Positions 32,451 through 41,004 of a DNA stretch of 64,000 nt are shown here, piece by piece. The position numbers were made by a program, and so were the translations under genes. This DNA comes from Caecitellus pseudoparvulus (lineage: Eukaryota > Bigyra: Bicosoecida): NCBI GenBank assembly GCA_965644315.1, contig CBFFRQ010000069.1:310001-374000 (forward strand). Reading direction: 5' to 3'. Each line of letters begins with the position of its first letter. Within the stretch, counting starts at the first letter, position 1. The notes beneath the pieces are model-generated. The model was not told the DNA's origin. It was given only the letters and a program-made list of their open reading frames with translations, and ran no database searches.

Positions 32451-32988
32451 GTTGAGGAGCCTGAGCAGGGAGTGCGGGGAAGGGGTGAAGCTCGGCGTGA
32501 GTCGTGGAGAGTAGGCAGAAACACAGCTCCCACGAGCAGTCCCCCCATCAGCTGCCGCCCCGCGCCGCAAGCAGTCAGCGTGCAGCCCACTCGTTTGCGG
32601 AGGTTGGGGAAGGGTCTATTTCCGCATGCAGCCATGAGCACCAGGTATGCTCGGGACCCCCAGGCCGCAGGACCGTCCCCCCCGGCACGCCTTTGCACAC
32701 CAAACACAATTGACACAGCCCTGGCAGCTGCTTTCCGGGGACAGGCCGGCCAGGGCCGTGCTGAAGTGCCACGCCCTGAGAGGCGACGAAAACACCACCA
32801 CCAACACTTACTGTGTGAGTTGCGATTCCACGAAGGCAGCAAGCAGCTGCAGTGCAGAAATTCACGAAAGATTAATACGTGGGGAAGACACAGCCATGGG
32901 AAAGTGCAGCTCTCGTGACGTGTGGGCAGGCAGAAGCACCGTGGGCGTCATAAATGCATTGCGCGAATGATGCACAATTCCGCCAAAA
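32451..32988. other. Intergenic region, RPS16 / USP32-like
   Basis: 538 bp holding the RPS16 promoter and the 3' UTR of the USP gene. It includes the second copy of the 21-nt element (32962-32982). No further gene seen. Confidence 0.45.
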
Positions 32989-35900
32989 CTACATGATGCT
33001 GCAACGGAAGCCGCCCTGCTGCCCCGCCTTGCGAATGCGATCCACATCCACAGGGCGCACACCAGGAACAGGTGGGAAAACATGTGCAAGGTGCTTGCCT
33101 GCCATGTCCCGGCGGCAGTAGAACAGCAAGTACGCGGCGGGGGAGACGACATCCTGCACATTCAGAGCTGCGACGTGGCTGTCATTGAACACCCTCCACG
33201 TGCCCGAGGCGTCCTTGGCATAGGCAATGTAGTGCCCCGCACCAAGAGCTCCTAGGTGGTTCACCACTGCGTACAAGTCGTACACTGCCCCTTCGTTGCG
33301 TGTCAAGCTGAGGGGGATGCCCTGAAACACCTCCTCTGCTGAGATGCAGCCAGGGCCCGTGGTGGGACCCCCATCCGCCGCACGGGAGGAGTCTTGCGAC
33401 GCCGAGCCGGCACCTGCAGCAGACCGGGCAGTTGCTGGCTCCACGCTCGCACTTGTCGTCGCTGACGTCGTCGTGGGGTCGCGCTCGCCGTCGTCGGCCA
33501 GGCGCCCCCCCAGGAACTGCCACATCGACACATCAGCAGGCGGCTGCGGCGCGACCTCCCGCGCCATGAAGTCCCCCACTCGCAGTCCATTCAAGGGGAA
33601 CTGCACCAAGTTCGCCAGCTTGCGGCTTAGCACAGCTGTGTGCTGGAAGCGCTTGAGCTGCATGACCAGCACAGGTGGCGCGCGCCAAATCTCCAGCTGC
33701 TTGACGAAGGGGCGCATGGCGATGTCATCCCCCACCCGGGAACACTTGGAGCAGAAACGGGAGTCGTCCAGCTTCTCTGGCCTGGCGAACACGTCCAGGC
33801 ACTGGCTGAGACTGAGGGGCCGATCTCGCTCCCTCTCGGCGGCCTGCACGGATGGGTGCGTGTCCGTGGCCGTGACTTCCTCGCGATCCAGGGCATCCTC
33901 CAGCAGGGCTGGGTCCCAATCAATCACCAGTGTCGTCCCTGGGCCCATGCCCTCCCCTCCAGTCGCCAAGTACTTGAAAGACTGGGCAAGGGGGTGCGGC
34001 CTGTCGCTGTCATCGCCTGCGCTCGCCACACGCGCAGTGATCTGGGAGGGGCTCGCCGGCCCAGCCGCCGCCGAGGGGGCATCAACACGCCCAGCAGCCG
34101 TCGCAAACGCCGCGGCGGCGGCCTTTGCCCCTCCACGCAGCATGTACCTGCAGGACTTCCGGCCCATCGTGCGTTGCCATGAAGGCAAGACGACATTGCC
34201 GTCCTGCACGTCACGCCAGTTCACCCGTTCAGCGATGTACCCCGAGCGATCCACACGCTTGATGACGAAGCCCCACGTGGTCATAATGCTGCGCTGCGTT
34301 GCTTGACCGAGGCCTGCCGCACTGTCAGGCGCCCACTCCGTCGGGGGGCCACTGCTGGCCGGGTCTTCAGGAGCACTCTCTGCCGCCGCGCGGGCTGCAT
34401 CCGCACACTGCTGCAGCCAGGCCTGGATGGGATCCCGCCGCCGGCGAATGGCGCGCTTGACGGCATGCCACACCATGCAGTACAGCTCCCACGTGGGGGT
34501 CTCGTCAGGCGACACCCTCAGCATGCCAGGCAGCCCGAACGTCTCGAAGGTCATGGAGTCCACAAAGTAGTACCGCTGCGTGCGCCAACGGCGGTGCAAA
34601 AGGACCACATCCAGAATGGGCTGCATAGGGAAGGATATGTCTGCCAGGGGCACGGCGGGGTCCTTGTCTCCGTCCTCGAAGTGGATGCTGCAGGTGCCGC
34701 CTGACACGCTCACGCCCTTCACTATGCCAGGGAAGCGACGCCCACCCTTCCACCGCGCATTCACTCGCGCGCCAATGCAGGGCTGTACCGTGCGGGCAGG
34801 GCTACACAGCAGTGCGCCTGGCGGGCTGGGGCGCCACCCCCCCCCTTCGGACACAGCCTGCTTGCCTTCCTCTCTCGCACCCTCACCCACGCTCGCCTGC
34901 TTGTCCTTGGGCGTGCTGGCATGTGCCGGCGCGGCGCCCGCCAGGTCTGCCTCCGCCTGCCGCTGCAGCGCCGATGCCACTTGCATGATGGAGGGCTTGT
35001 CGGCGCCCAAACCGGGGCCACAGCCCAGCAAAGAGGCAACTGACACCTCCCCAGCCGCAGAGGTGCGGGGCGCTGCCTGGGGCGGCAGGGTGCCGGCTTC
35101 CTCTGGGTCATACCGGCAGTACCAGGGGTGCTGCACCGGCCCCCGCCGTTCATGCACGTCTGAGGATGGCAGAATGGGGGCCAGGACCGAGGCGGTGTGG
35201 GGCCGCACGAACTGCCCTGGCTGCACCCGCTGCACCGCATGCTTCAAGCGAATGGCATCCGACACCTGATGCGGGGAGGGCAGCTGGTACACCAGGAGCG
35301 TATCCTGCGGTCGCACCTTGGAGATGGGCACACCGTCTCCGAGGCTCCGCGCGGCCAAGGATGTCCCAGCCATGCGCGTGACGATGAGCTGCTCGTACGC
35401 CAGCTTTAACCGTTGCACCGTCCGGTCCGGCCCACCCACGTGCAGCATGCCGTGCTGCCCTTCCACCAGAGCCAGCTTGATGTCCCTGACAAGAGCCGCG
35501 TGTGGCAAGGGCAGCATGACATCCAGCGGGCGCCGCACATTGCCAGCGAAGAAGACAAGCAGGCGCAAGAAGCGCTGGGGGGGCTCGGGCAGGGGCAGGG
35601 GAAGGAGGGAGAAGGGCTCGTACCTGCAGCTCGTGAAGCCGCAGTTGATGCAGGTGAGGGTGGAGCGGAACTGCCCCGAGAAGAGGGTGGTGATGACGGA
35701 CCGCTCGCGCCGCAGGTGTGCCAGCCACCACTCCGCCGCCACCTCGCCATCAGGGCGCCCATCAGAATCTGGCAGGGAGAAGTATGGCTTCTTGCCCTGC
35801 ACCCTGTTCAAGTCCTCGTTCAAGGTGCCCAACACGGCGTCCACCAGCTCCTGTGCGTCATGCTGGTCGTTGCCCTCGAACTGGGAGTGCGTGCTGGCTA

Positions 35901-38619
35901 TGACTTGCTTCAGGCGGCGCGGCGCCAGCGTGGCGCTGCCTTGGTTGCTCCACATCTCCTGCAGCAGGTCGGCCAGCGTGACGGCCAGCTGCCCACCCGT
36001 CCCATGGGGGTTCTCCTCGTTGATGTCCAAGGCATAGCTGCGCAGGATGAAGTACTCCCGCAGCAGGCGGGTCGCCGACAGAGCCTGCAGCGCACTGGCC
36101 ATGTAGCAGGTGTTGCCAAGGTTGGACAGGCCCACGAGGCCAGGCGGCCTCACAGCCCGCCGGCTCTGATGGGATGGCACCAGAGCCTCGTCTCCAGCCA
36201 CAGCGTACCCCTCCAGCTGCCAGTAACCCTCCGCCGACTGTACTTCCAGGAGCACTTCACCCCCCGACACCAACTCAGCGACATCCAGGTACGTCGTCAG
36301 CTGCGGCAGGGGTTGGAAGTCTTCCTTCTCCTCAGCCCGGTACCACAGGCGGCACAGCGCAGCGTCCCGGAAGATGGCCTTGGCCATGGTCGCCCGCACA
36401 TCTTGCACTGTGTCGTACTTGGAGAAAATGAAGGGGCGGCGTGAGGGCGTCACCCCCTTGGATGTGCGGTCCACCTGGCGCATGATGAGGGCGAGCGGAT
36501 ACAGCTCCAACTCCACGCCCCCCCCTGCCACGGAACCAGCACGCTGCAGACGGGCAGCAGCCAGGGTCTCGTCTGTGACGCTGGTCTTTGTGCTGAGGTC
36601 AGCTGTCGCCGAGAGGGGGATGGACACCACCCGGCGCCGGATGGCAGGTCCCGCCCCGTACCAGGCCGCCAGCGCCTTCCACACTCGGGGGGACACCAGG
36701 GCAAAGTCCTGTGTGCGGGTCAGGCTGTGTTTAAGCAGCAGCAGCTTCTCGTCTGCCAGCAGGGACTGGGTGGGGATGGGGGGCAGGGAGCCGGCACTGG
36801 CGAAGCCTCGGGCAGACTCGGCTGCCATGAGCGCGGCTGTGTTGCGTGACCCAGAACGGGCAGTGGGAGGCCGTGCATCAGAGCAGGCTGCCCCAGTCGC
36901 GGCCACCCACGAGTCCCACCAAGCCTGGGGGATGACGCACCACTCCTGGCCAGGCGCGCCAGGGGAAGAGGGGTGGAACGGCACGTGGCAAGCCATGATG
37001 AGCCTGGCTTCCTCGTCCTTGTCTTGAGGAGGGATGCCGACATCCACGCGGAACACATGCCCCAGCGTGTTCAAAAATGACAACGCGTCAGGGTGCTGCC
37101 GGATCCACGCTGTGAAGTGCTCTTGGCTGACAGGCCGCCCCACCTCCAGCTCCATCTCGCCGTACGCCAGGCGCACCAAGTCCTCCGCAGGAGTGTGGGC
37201 GGCCACCGCATCCAGCGCATCCGAGGACACCTTGGGCGACGCCGGCACCTCACTGGCACTCTCCGCTGCCGCGCCCCCACTGCCCCGCAGCCAGGACATG
37301 GCTGAGGCTGCCAGGCCGCCCGTCCTGCTGGAGGTGAGGAAGGAGGCCAAGTCCCCCTTGTGCATGTCTAGCCGAGCAGCGAGGGCGTAGTGCTCTTGCT
37401 CGATGCGCTGCAGGGCCGTGGTGTCCACCACCCCCGTCGCGACGTTCACGACGCCCCCCGACATGCACCGTGCCACCACCCGCAGCAACGACGCCATCAG
37501 CAGTACGTCTGATGCCGCGAGGCTGGACGGCGGCAGGGCAGCACTGCGGTGCGACCGGAACATGCGAAAGGCAAAGGCTGCCCGGTGGTCCCCATCCGCG
37601 TTTAGACAGGCTCCCACCCCTGCCACAAGGGCGGGCAGGGATACTGTCCCATCCCTGGACGGGTCCAGTGCCTGGAACAGCGCGTCGGCCAGTGGGCGCG
37701 GGACGAGGCCTGACAGTAGCAGGCCAAGCGCGGCCCGGTTCAGAACACCCGCCTTGGTGCTGCTGCGCCCCCGTTTGTACGCGGCTTGCAGGGCCGCAAC
37801 CTCCCGATCTGCCAACCCGGTGCCTGACGCCAGCTGCCGGGCTGTACCGGCAGCATGCGCGCCGCTGCCCTCCTCGAAGCGCATGTGTAGCCAGGAAATG
37901 TGCTCGTCTGGACGCAAAGCGCTGGCCACCACAGCCATCCAGGACAGCAGGGGGTGCTGTGCCAGCCGGTCGCCCTGCACAGCCCAGGCTGTGAACTGGT
38001 CCATGGTCAGGTAGTCACTGCGGCTGCCTGCGTCATCCAGCACTGCATCCACGGAGGCCTGCACTGCGCCAGCAGCCGACCCTGCCCTGGGAGGGTCCAT
38101 TTCAGACAGCACCCGGTGCATCCATGCAGATGACACGCGGCCGTTGTTGTCGCAGTCCAGCGTGTAGAAGGCCAGCTTGGCTCGATGCTGTCCCGAGCCA
38201 GCCAGCAACACTGCCACACCACACAGCAGCTCAGAGAGGGACAGGCGCTTGTCACCGTCAGTGTCCAGCGCAGCGAATAGACGATCTGTCAAGGTCAGGG
38301 GCAGCTGATACCGCAGCCGAGCCAGGACATCTCGCTTGAACACGGTGGCAGTCATGCTCTGCAGTCCCTGCGGCAGCTCACACAATCTGCGGAATGCTGT
38401 CTCATACCTGCCAGCCACAAGGAAAGGCGGAGCGTGCGGGACTGAGCACCAGGGTAGATCTTCGGCACTACTCACAAATTCCTCTGCTCCTTCAGCAGCT
38501 CCTGGGCCTCGTGCAGGCTGTGCGGAGAAGCAACGCACGCGGCGTGGTGGCGATGCTGCAGTCAAGCATGCGGGAGCAAGCTCCACGTACGAGATGATCT
38601 TGGTGCTGCGAGCCCCCAT
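32989..38619 (-). CDS. USP32: USP32-like ubiquitin-specific protease with EF-hands and CAAX box
   Basis: Large cysteine deubiquitinase (C19), 1,876 residues in one frame from ATG 38619 (MGARSTK, a possible N-myristoyl start, as USP32 also begins MGA). EF-hand loops appear near residues 119 (DTDGDKRLSLSE), 155 (DCDNNGRVSSAW) and 317 (DPSRDGTVSL). A DUSP-like segment contains EWCVIPQAWWDSW. The catalytic Cys box is GLSNLGNTCYMASALQAL (Cys ~838). The His box is YDLYAVVNHLGALGAGHY (His ~1796), followed by WRVFNDSHV. Long low-complexity insertions split the catalytic domain. It ends CSIM, a farnesylation-type CAAX box, matching prenylated USP32. A strong intron (GTGAGT...CTGGCAG, 68 nt, ~38408-38475) lies in the N-terminal part; splicing it yields QRNLYETAFRRL, but I could not find a consistent first exon, so the N-terminus is uncertain. 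Confidence 0.9.
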   Translation of the reverse strand: MGARSTKIISYVELAPACLTAASPPRRVRCFSAQPARGPGAAEGAEEFVSSAEDLPWCSVPHAPPFLVAGRYETAFRRLCELPQGLQSMTATVFKRDVLARLRYQLPLTLTDRLFAALDTDGDKRLSLSELLCGVAVLLAGSGQHRAKLAFYTLDCDNNGRVSSAWMHRVLSEMDPPRAGSAAGAVQASVDAVLDDAGSRSDYLTMDQFTAWAVQGDRLAQHPLLSWMAVVASALRPDEHISWLHMRFEEGSGAHAAGTARQLASGTGLADREVAALQAAYKRGRSSTKAGVLNRAALGLLLSGLVPRPLADALFQALDPSRDGTVSLPALVAGVGACLNADGDHRAAFAFRMFRSHRSAALPPSSLAASDVLLMASLLRVVARCMSGGVVNVATGVVDTTALQRIEQEHYALAARLDMHKGDLASFLTSSRTGGLAASAMSWLRGSGGAAAESASEVPASPKVSSDALDAVAAHTPAEDLVRLAYGEMELEVGRPVSQEHFTAWIRQHPDALSFLNTLGHVFRVDVGIPPQDKDEEARLIMACHVPFHPSSPGAPGQEWCVIPQAWWDSWVAATGAACSDARPPTARSGSRNTAALMAAESARGFASAGSLPPIPTQSLLADEKLLLLKHSLTRTQDFALVSPRVWKALAAWYGAGPAIRRRVVSIPLSATADLSTKTSVTDETLAAARLQRAGSVAGGGVELELYPLALIMRQVDRTSKGVTPSRRPFIFSKYDTVQDVRATMAKAIFRDAALCRLWYRAEEKEDFQPLPQLTTYLDVAELVSGGEVLLEVQSAEGYWQLEGYAVAGDEALVPSHQSRRAVRPPGLVGLSNLGNTCYMASALQALSATRLLREYFILRSYALDINEENPHGTGGQLAVTLADLLQEMWSNQGSATLAPRRLKQVIASTHSQFEGNDQHDAQELVDAVLGTLNEDLNRVQGKKPYFSLPDSDGRPDGEVAAEWWLAHLRRERSVITTLFSGQFRSTLTCINCGFTSCRYEPFSLLPLPLPEPPQRFLRLLVFFAGNVRRPLDVMLPLPHAALVRDIKLALVEGQHGMLHVGGPDRTVQRLKLAYEQLIVTRMAGTSLAARSLGDGVPISKVRPQDTLLVYQLPSPHQVSDAIRLKHAVQRVQPGQFVRPHTASVLAPILPSSDVHERRGPVQHPWYCRYDPEEAGTLPPQAAPRTSAAGEVSVASLLGCGPGLGADKPSIMQVASALQRQAEADLAGAAPAHASTPKDKQASVGEGAREEGKQAVSEGGGWRPSPPGALLCSPARTVQPCIGARVNARWKGGRRFPGIVKGVSVSGGTCSIHFEDGDKDPAVPLADISFPMQPILDVVLLHRRWRTQRYYFVDSMTFETFGLPGMLRVSPDETPTWELYCMVWHAVKRAIRRRRDPIQAWLQQCADAARAAAESAPEDPASSGPPTEWAPDSAAGLGQATQRSIMTTWGFVIKRVDRSGYIAERVNWRDVQDGNVVLPSWQRTMGRKSCRYMLRGGAKAAAAAFATAAGRVDAPSAAAGPASPSQITARVASAGDDSDRPHPLAQSFKYLATGGEGMGPGTTLVIDWDPALLEDALDREEVTATDTHPSVQAAERERDRPLSLSQCLDVFARPEKLDDSRFCSKCSRVGDDIAMRPFVKQLEIWRAPPVLVMQLKRFQHTAVLSRKLANLVQFPLNGLRVGDFMAREVAPQPPADVSMWQFLGGRLADDGERDPTTTSATTSASVEPATARSAAGAGSASQDSSRAADGGPTTGPGCISAEEVFQGIPLSLTRNEGAVYDLYAVVNHLGALGAGHYIAYAKDASGTWRVFNDSHVAALNVQDVVSPAAYLLFYCRRDMAGKHLAHVFPPVPGVRPVDVDRIRKAGQQGGFRCSIM

Positions 38620-39108
38620 GGCGTTGCAAGCAGTGCTTATGCTAACGTTTTCAGGACGTTTGCGTGGCCTCCCGCTCTTCAAGTGGCTTGACAACTGGCT
38701 GCACAGTCCCGCCCCGCTGTGCACACAGCTCGGGCGAAGAGTCCGGGGCTATATGGCGTGTCCTGCTGGGGCACTGTTCAAGGGTTTCGACAGAGTGGCA
38801 CCAGTGCCAGTGGTGGGTATCGTTACCCCGTTTTTAGTGCACTGCGAAGTTTGCCCGCCACCTTTGAGTGGCGCGTGGCCCGAGCCCTCCTGCAGGCTCT
38901 TTGCGGTGCTGTGGTGCGCGCTGGGGCACTCCACGCAGTTTGACAAAACAATACTCCTCAGCCGAATATTACACCATGTGAACTTGCTTGGTAGCGAGAG
39001 CCCACCTCCCATTGGTGCAGTGCTGCCAGTGTGGCCAAGGTGCGAGTGGTGGAGGTGCGGTAATTGCATCAAACACCACCCCTCGCCCGTGTGCTGCGAC
39101 TCTCAAAC
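38620..39108. other. Divergent intergenic region, USP32-like / MED8-like
   Basis: 489 bp between divergent starts, probably both promoters. Nothing else recognised. Confidence 0.45.
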
Positions 39109-39652
39109 ATGGAAGGAAGGCAGCTACAAACGCTGCGAAAGCGCATGAATGTGTTGCAGGCATGCCTGGGCCGAGTGAGGCTCCATCCCGAGACGAAGGG
39201 AACCGAGGCCAGGCGGCGCATGCGCGCCGTCGGTGTGGCACTGCACGAGGCTGAGTCTGCATTGGACGAGCGCTTCCGCCACACAGTCATCAAGCCTGTC
39301 TCTGCCCCCCAGCGAGAACAGTGGGACGATGGTGCGCAGATCTGCGCCTTTCCTGAGCTGATGCCCAAACCTGCACGAACATGCGGGGTGCCCACGGCTC
39401 GTCCCCTCTCCCCACACAGTGCCTGCGTACTTGGAGACCAGCCAGGACCCACAAGTCCGCAGCAAAGACAAGGCCTTGCGTCAGCTGGTTCAGCGGGAGG
39501 CAGCTGGGGAGGCGGAGCTGTCGAGATCTGTCGCTGCCGTGGTGCAGCACAACTTGGCGGTGCAGCAAGCGGTGCAAGGCTGCAAGGCCGCCTTCGCAGA
39601 CCTGCTCGATTCCTCAGCAGTGCACGACAAGACAGCAGCACTGGCATCGTGA
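39109..39652 (+). CDS. MED8: MED8-like Mediator subunit (tentative)
   Basis: Exons 39109-39331 and 39420-39652 (intron 88 nt, donor GTGCGC) give a 151-residue, mostly alpha-helical protein. N-terminal helices: LQTLRKRMNVLQACLGRVRL. The centre reads ALDERFRHTVIKPVSAPQRE then DDVPAYLETSQDPQV, which parallels the MED8 pattern FRNxVIxPL...VPxxLRTKPDPEV, and long coiled-coil helices follow to the stop. Mediator head subunit 8 links the head module to TBP/RNA polymerase II. The match rests on a short motif and helix order, so it is tentative. Splicing at 39332 is needed to bring the VPAYL motif into line; reading through gives an unrelated tail. Confidence 0.55.
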
Positions 39653-39733
39653 CAGAGCCATTGCTGCCCGAGGCAGGTGCCAGGCATGTCAAGATACCGG
39701 ATGCAGCTGCTCGGGGCACAGCAGCCTGCCACG

Positions 39734-40132
39734 TCAGGGTTCTTGTGCGGCATCACCTCCCCCCACTTTATCGAGCTTCCACTGTGAGTCTGCTGCCAAG
39801 GCCTGGCACCGCAAGTCATGTGTCAAGCAACTGACCTGTTTCGCAGCCTCCACCTGCACGCCAGTATCGTGGGCCAGCCGTGCACTTCCCCATTGCGAGC
39901 CTTCGCGCGAGCCTCACCGACCAATGAAACTTGTGCTGCTTTCATGTCTAGAAGAGCGCTTTCATGCTCGTGGGGGTCCTCTTGGACCTGAAGGAAGCAC
40001 AGGGGTGGGCATGTGAAACGCAACGAAAACGCTGTCTCTGGTGTCGGCACTGACTGTAGCTGCTTCAATGAGCGCTGTGTAGGCTCTGAAGAGCTGCTGC
40101 ACAACAACATCTACCTGTTCATGGGAAGCCAT
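39734..40132 (-). CDS. Small four-exon helical protein, unrecognised
   Basis: Exons 40055-40132, 39922-39987, 39836-39853 and 39734-39781 give 69 residues. All junctions are phase 0 and the introns are 67, 68 and 54 nt. Predicted protein: MASHEQVDVVVQQLFRAYTA, then LIEAATVQEDPHEHESALLD, MKAAQVSLVEAAKQ, WKLDKVGGGDAAQEP, a soluble amphipathic helix pair with heptad spacing. Donors are GTCAGT, GTCGGT and GTCAGT, and acceptors are TTCAG, TGCAG and CACAG. One exon is only 18 nt. No family recognised; size and character would fit a small complex subunit, but that is inference. It converges with the MED8-like gene (81 bp). Alternative splicing at GTGAGG (39917) is possible. Confidence 0.5.
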
Positions 40133-40475
40133 CGTGGCTCACCCCTCTCCGTCAAAGCCTATCTCGAGCACGCAGGCTGACAACCCAGTTGCGATGGAAT
40201 TGAGGCCGTGTGCACCCGCAGAAACACACTGCAGCAAGGGTGGTATCGACGCAAAACACTCAGCACACCCGTAGGCTTTCCACGGAGTTGAGGCAGGGAG
40301 GTTTGGGTTGTGTCACCTCATGGGCGTTTGTGAGCTGCGCTGAGAGGTAGTGGCCGTCCCACGCCAGGCTGGCACGTCCCCTCTCACTGTGAGTCCTGCT
40401 GAGGAGGACCAGCCTCCAAAGCCAAGCATAGCAAGCATTGATTAGACACCGTCGATTGCCCCCAAGGGGCCCGCC
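40133..40475. other. Divergent intergenic region, small gene / LRR gene
   Basis: 343 bp between divergent starts. No RNA gene, repeat or additional exon recognised. Confidence 0.4.
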
Positions 40476-40970
40476 ATGTCTCTGCCTTCCGCCCGTCAGG
40501 CCACGGCTCGAAGCCTAGCCGAAGCATTCAAATTCCGCGCGACGGCCACCTCGCTGAGCATGCCGTCACACCCTGACCTGCGGTGCATGAACTTAATGTG
40601 CGAAAAAATGGGGGGGGCGTGTGCCTGTCGCCTCGCTCTGTCTCTGGAACGCATGGCAGCCCTGGAATGTGTGGACATTTCCGGCAACAACTTTACTGTG
40701 TTGCCAGATTCGCTTGCCACGTTGCCCAAGCTGAAGCGCCTAAACGTCTCTGGGAATGCCTTACAAGCGCTTCCAGTCGACCTCACGAAGGTGGCGACTC
40801 TTGAGCACCTGGACGCCTCCGACAACCCCCTCAGGGAGTTCCCTGCTGCCTGGATTGCCAGCTGGCCACGCTTGGTGACCCTGGACCTGCGCAACACCCG
40901 ACTGGACGCCGCTGCCGTGCAGGGGCTGCGCCAAGCCACTGCAGGGCGAGGAACCGAGCTTCGCGTGTGA
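40476..40970 (+). CDS. Small leucine-rich-repeat protein
   Basis: Single exon, 164 residues, with three to four LRRs in the second half: LECVDISGNNFTVLPDSLAT, LPKLKRLNVSGNALQALPVD, ATLEHLDASDNPLREFPAAW and RLVTLDLRNTRL. The N-terminal 60 residues are helical with no signal peptide or membrane segment, so it is probably cytosolic and acts by protein binding. The repeats resemble the short Ras-binding (SHOC2/PIRL) class in spacing, but the protein is too small for orthology. Convergent with the 5-phosphatase gene, 34 bp between stops. Confidence 0.75.
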   Translation: MSLPSARQATARSLAEAFKFRATATSLSMPSHPDLRCMNLMCEKMGGACACRLALSLERMAALECVDISGNNFTVLPDSLATLPKLKRLNVSGNALQALPVDLTKVATLEHLDASDNPLREFPAAWIASWPRLVTLDLRNTRLDAAAVQGLRQATAGRGTELRV

Positions 40971-41004
40971 TCATGCATTCGCCTTTGGGCCCCGTGCGCA
41001 GCCG

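Noticed and set aside
38518-38586. A 31-nt intron (GTGGAG...CTGCAG) in the USP32-like 5' end
   Set aside because: Much shorter than every other intron in the window (45 nt or more) and it would need an unusual splicing system; left as unresolved.
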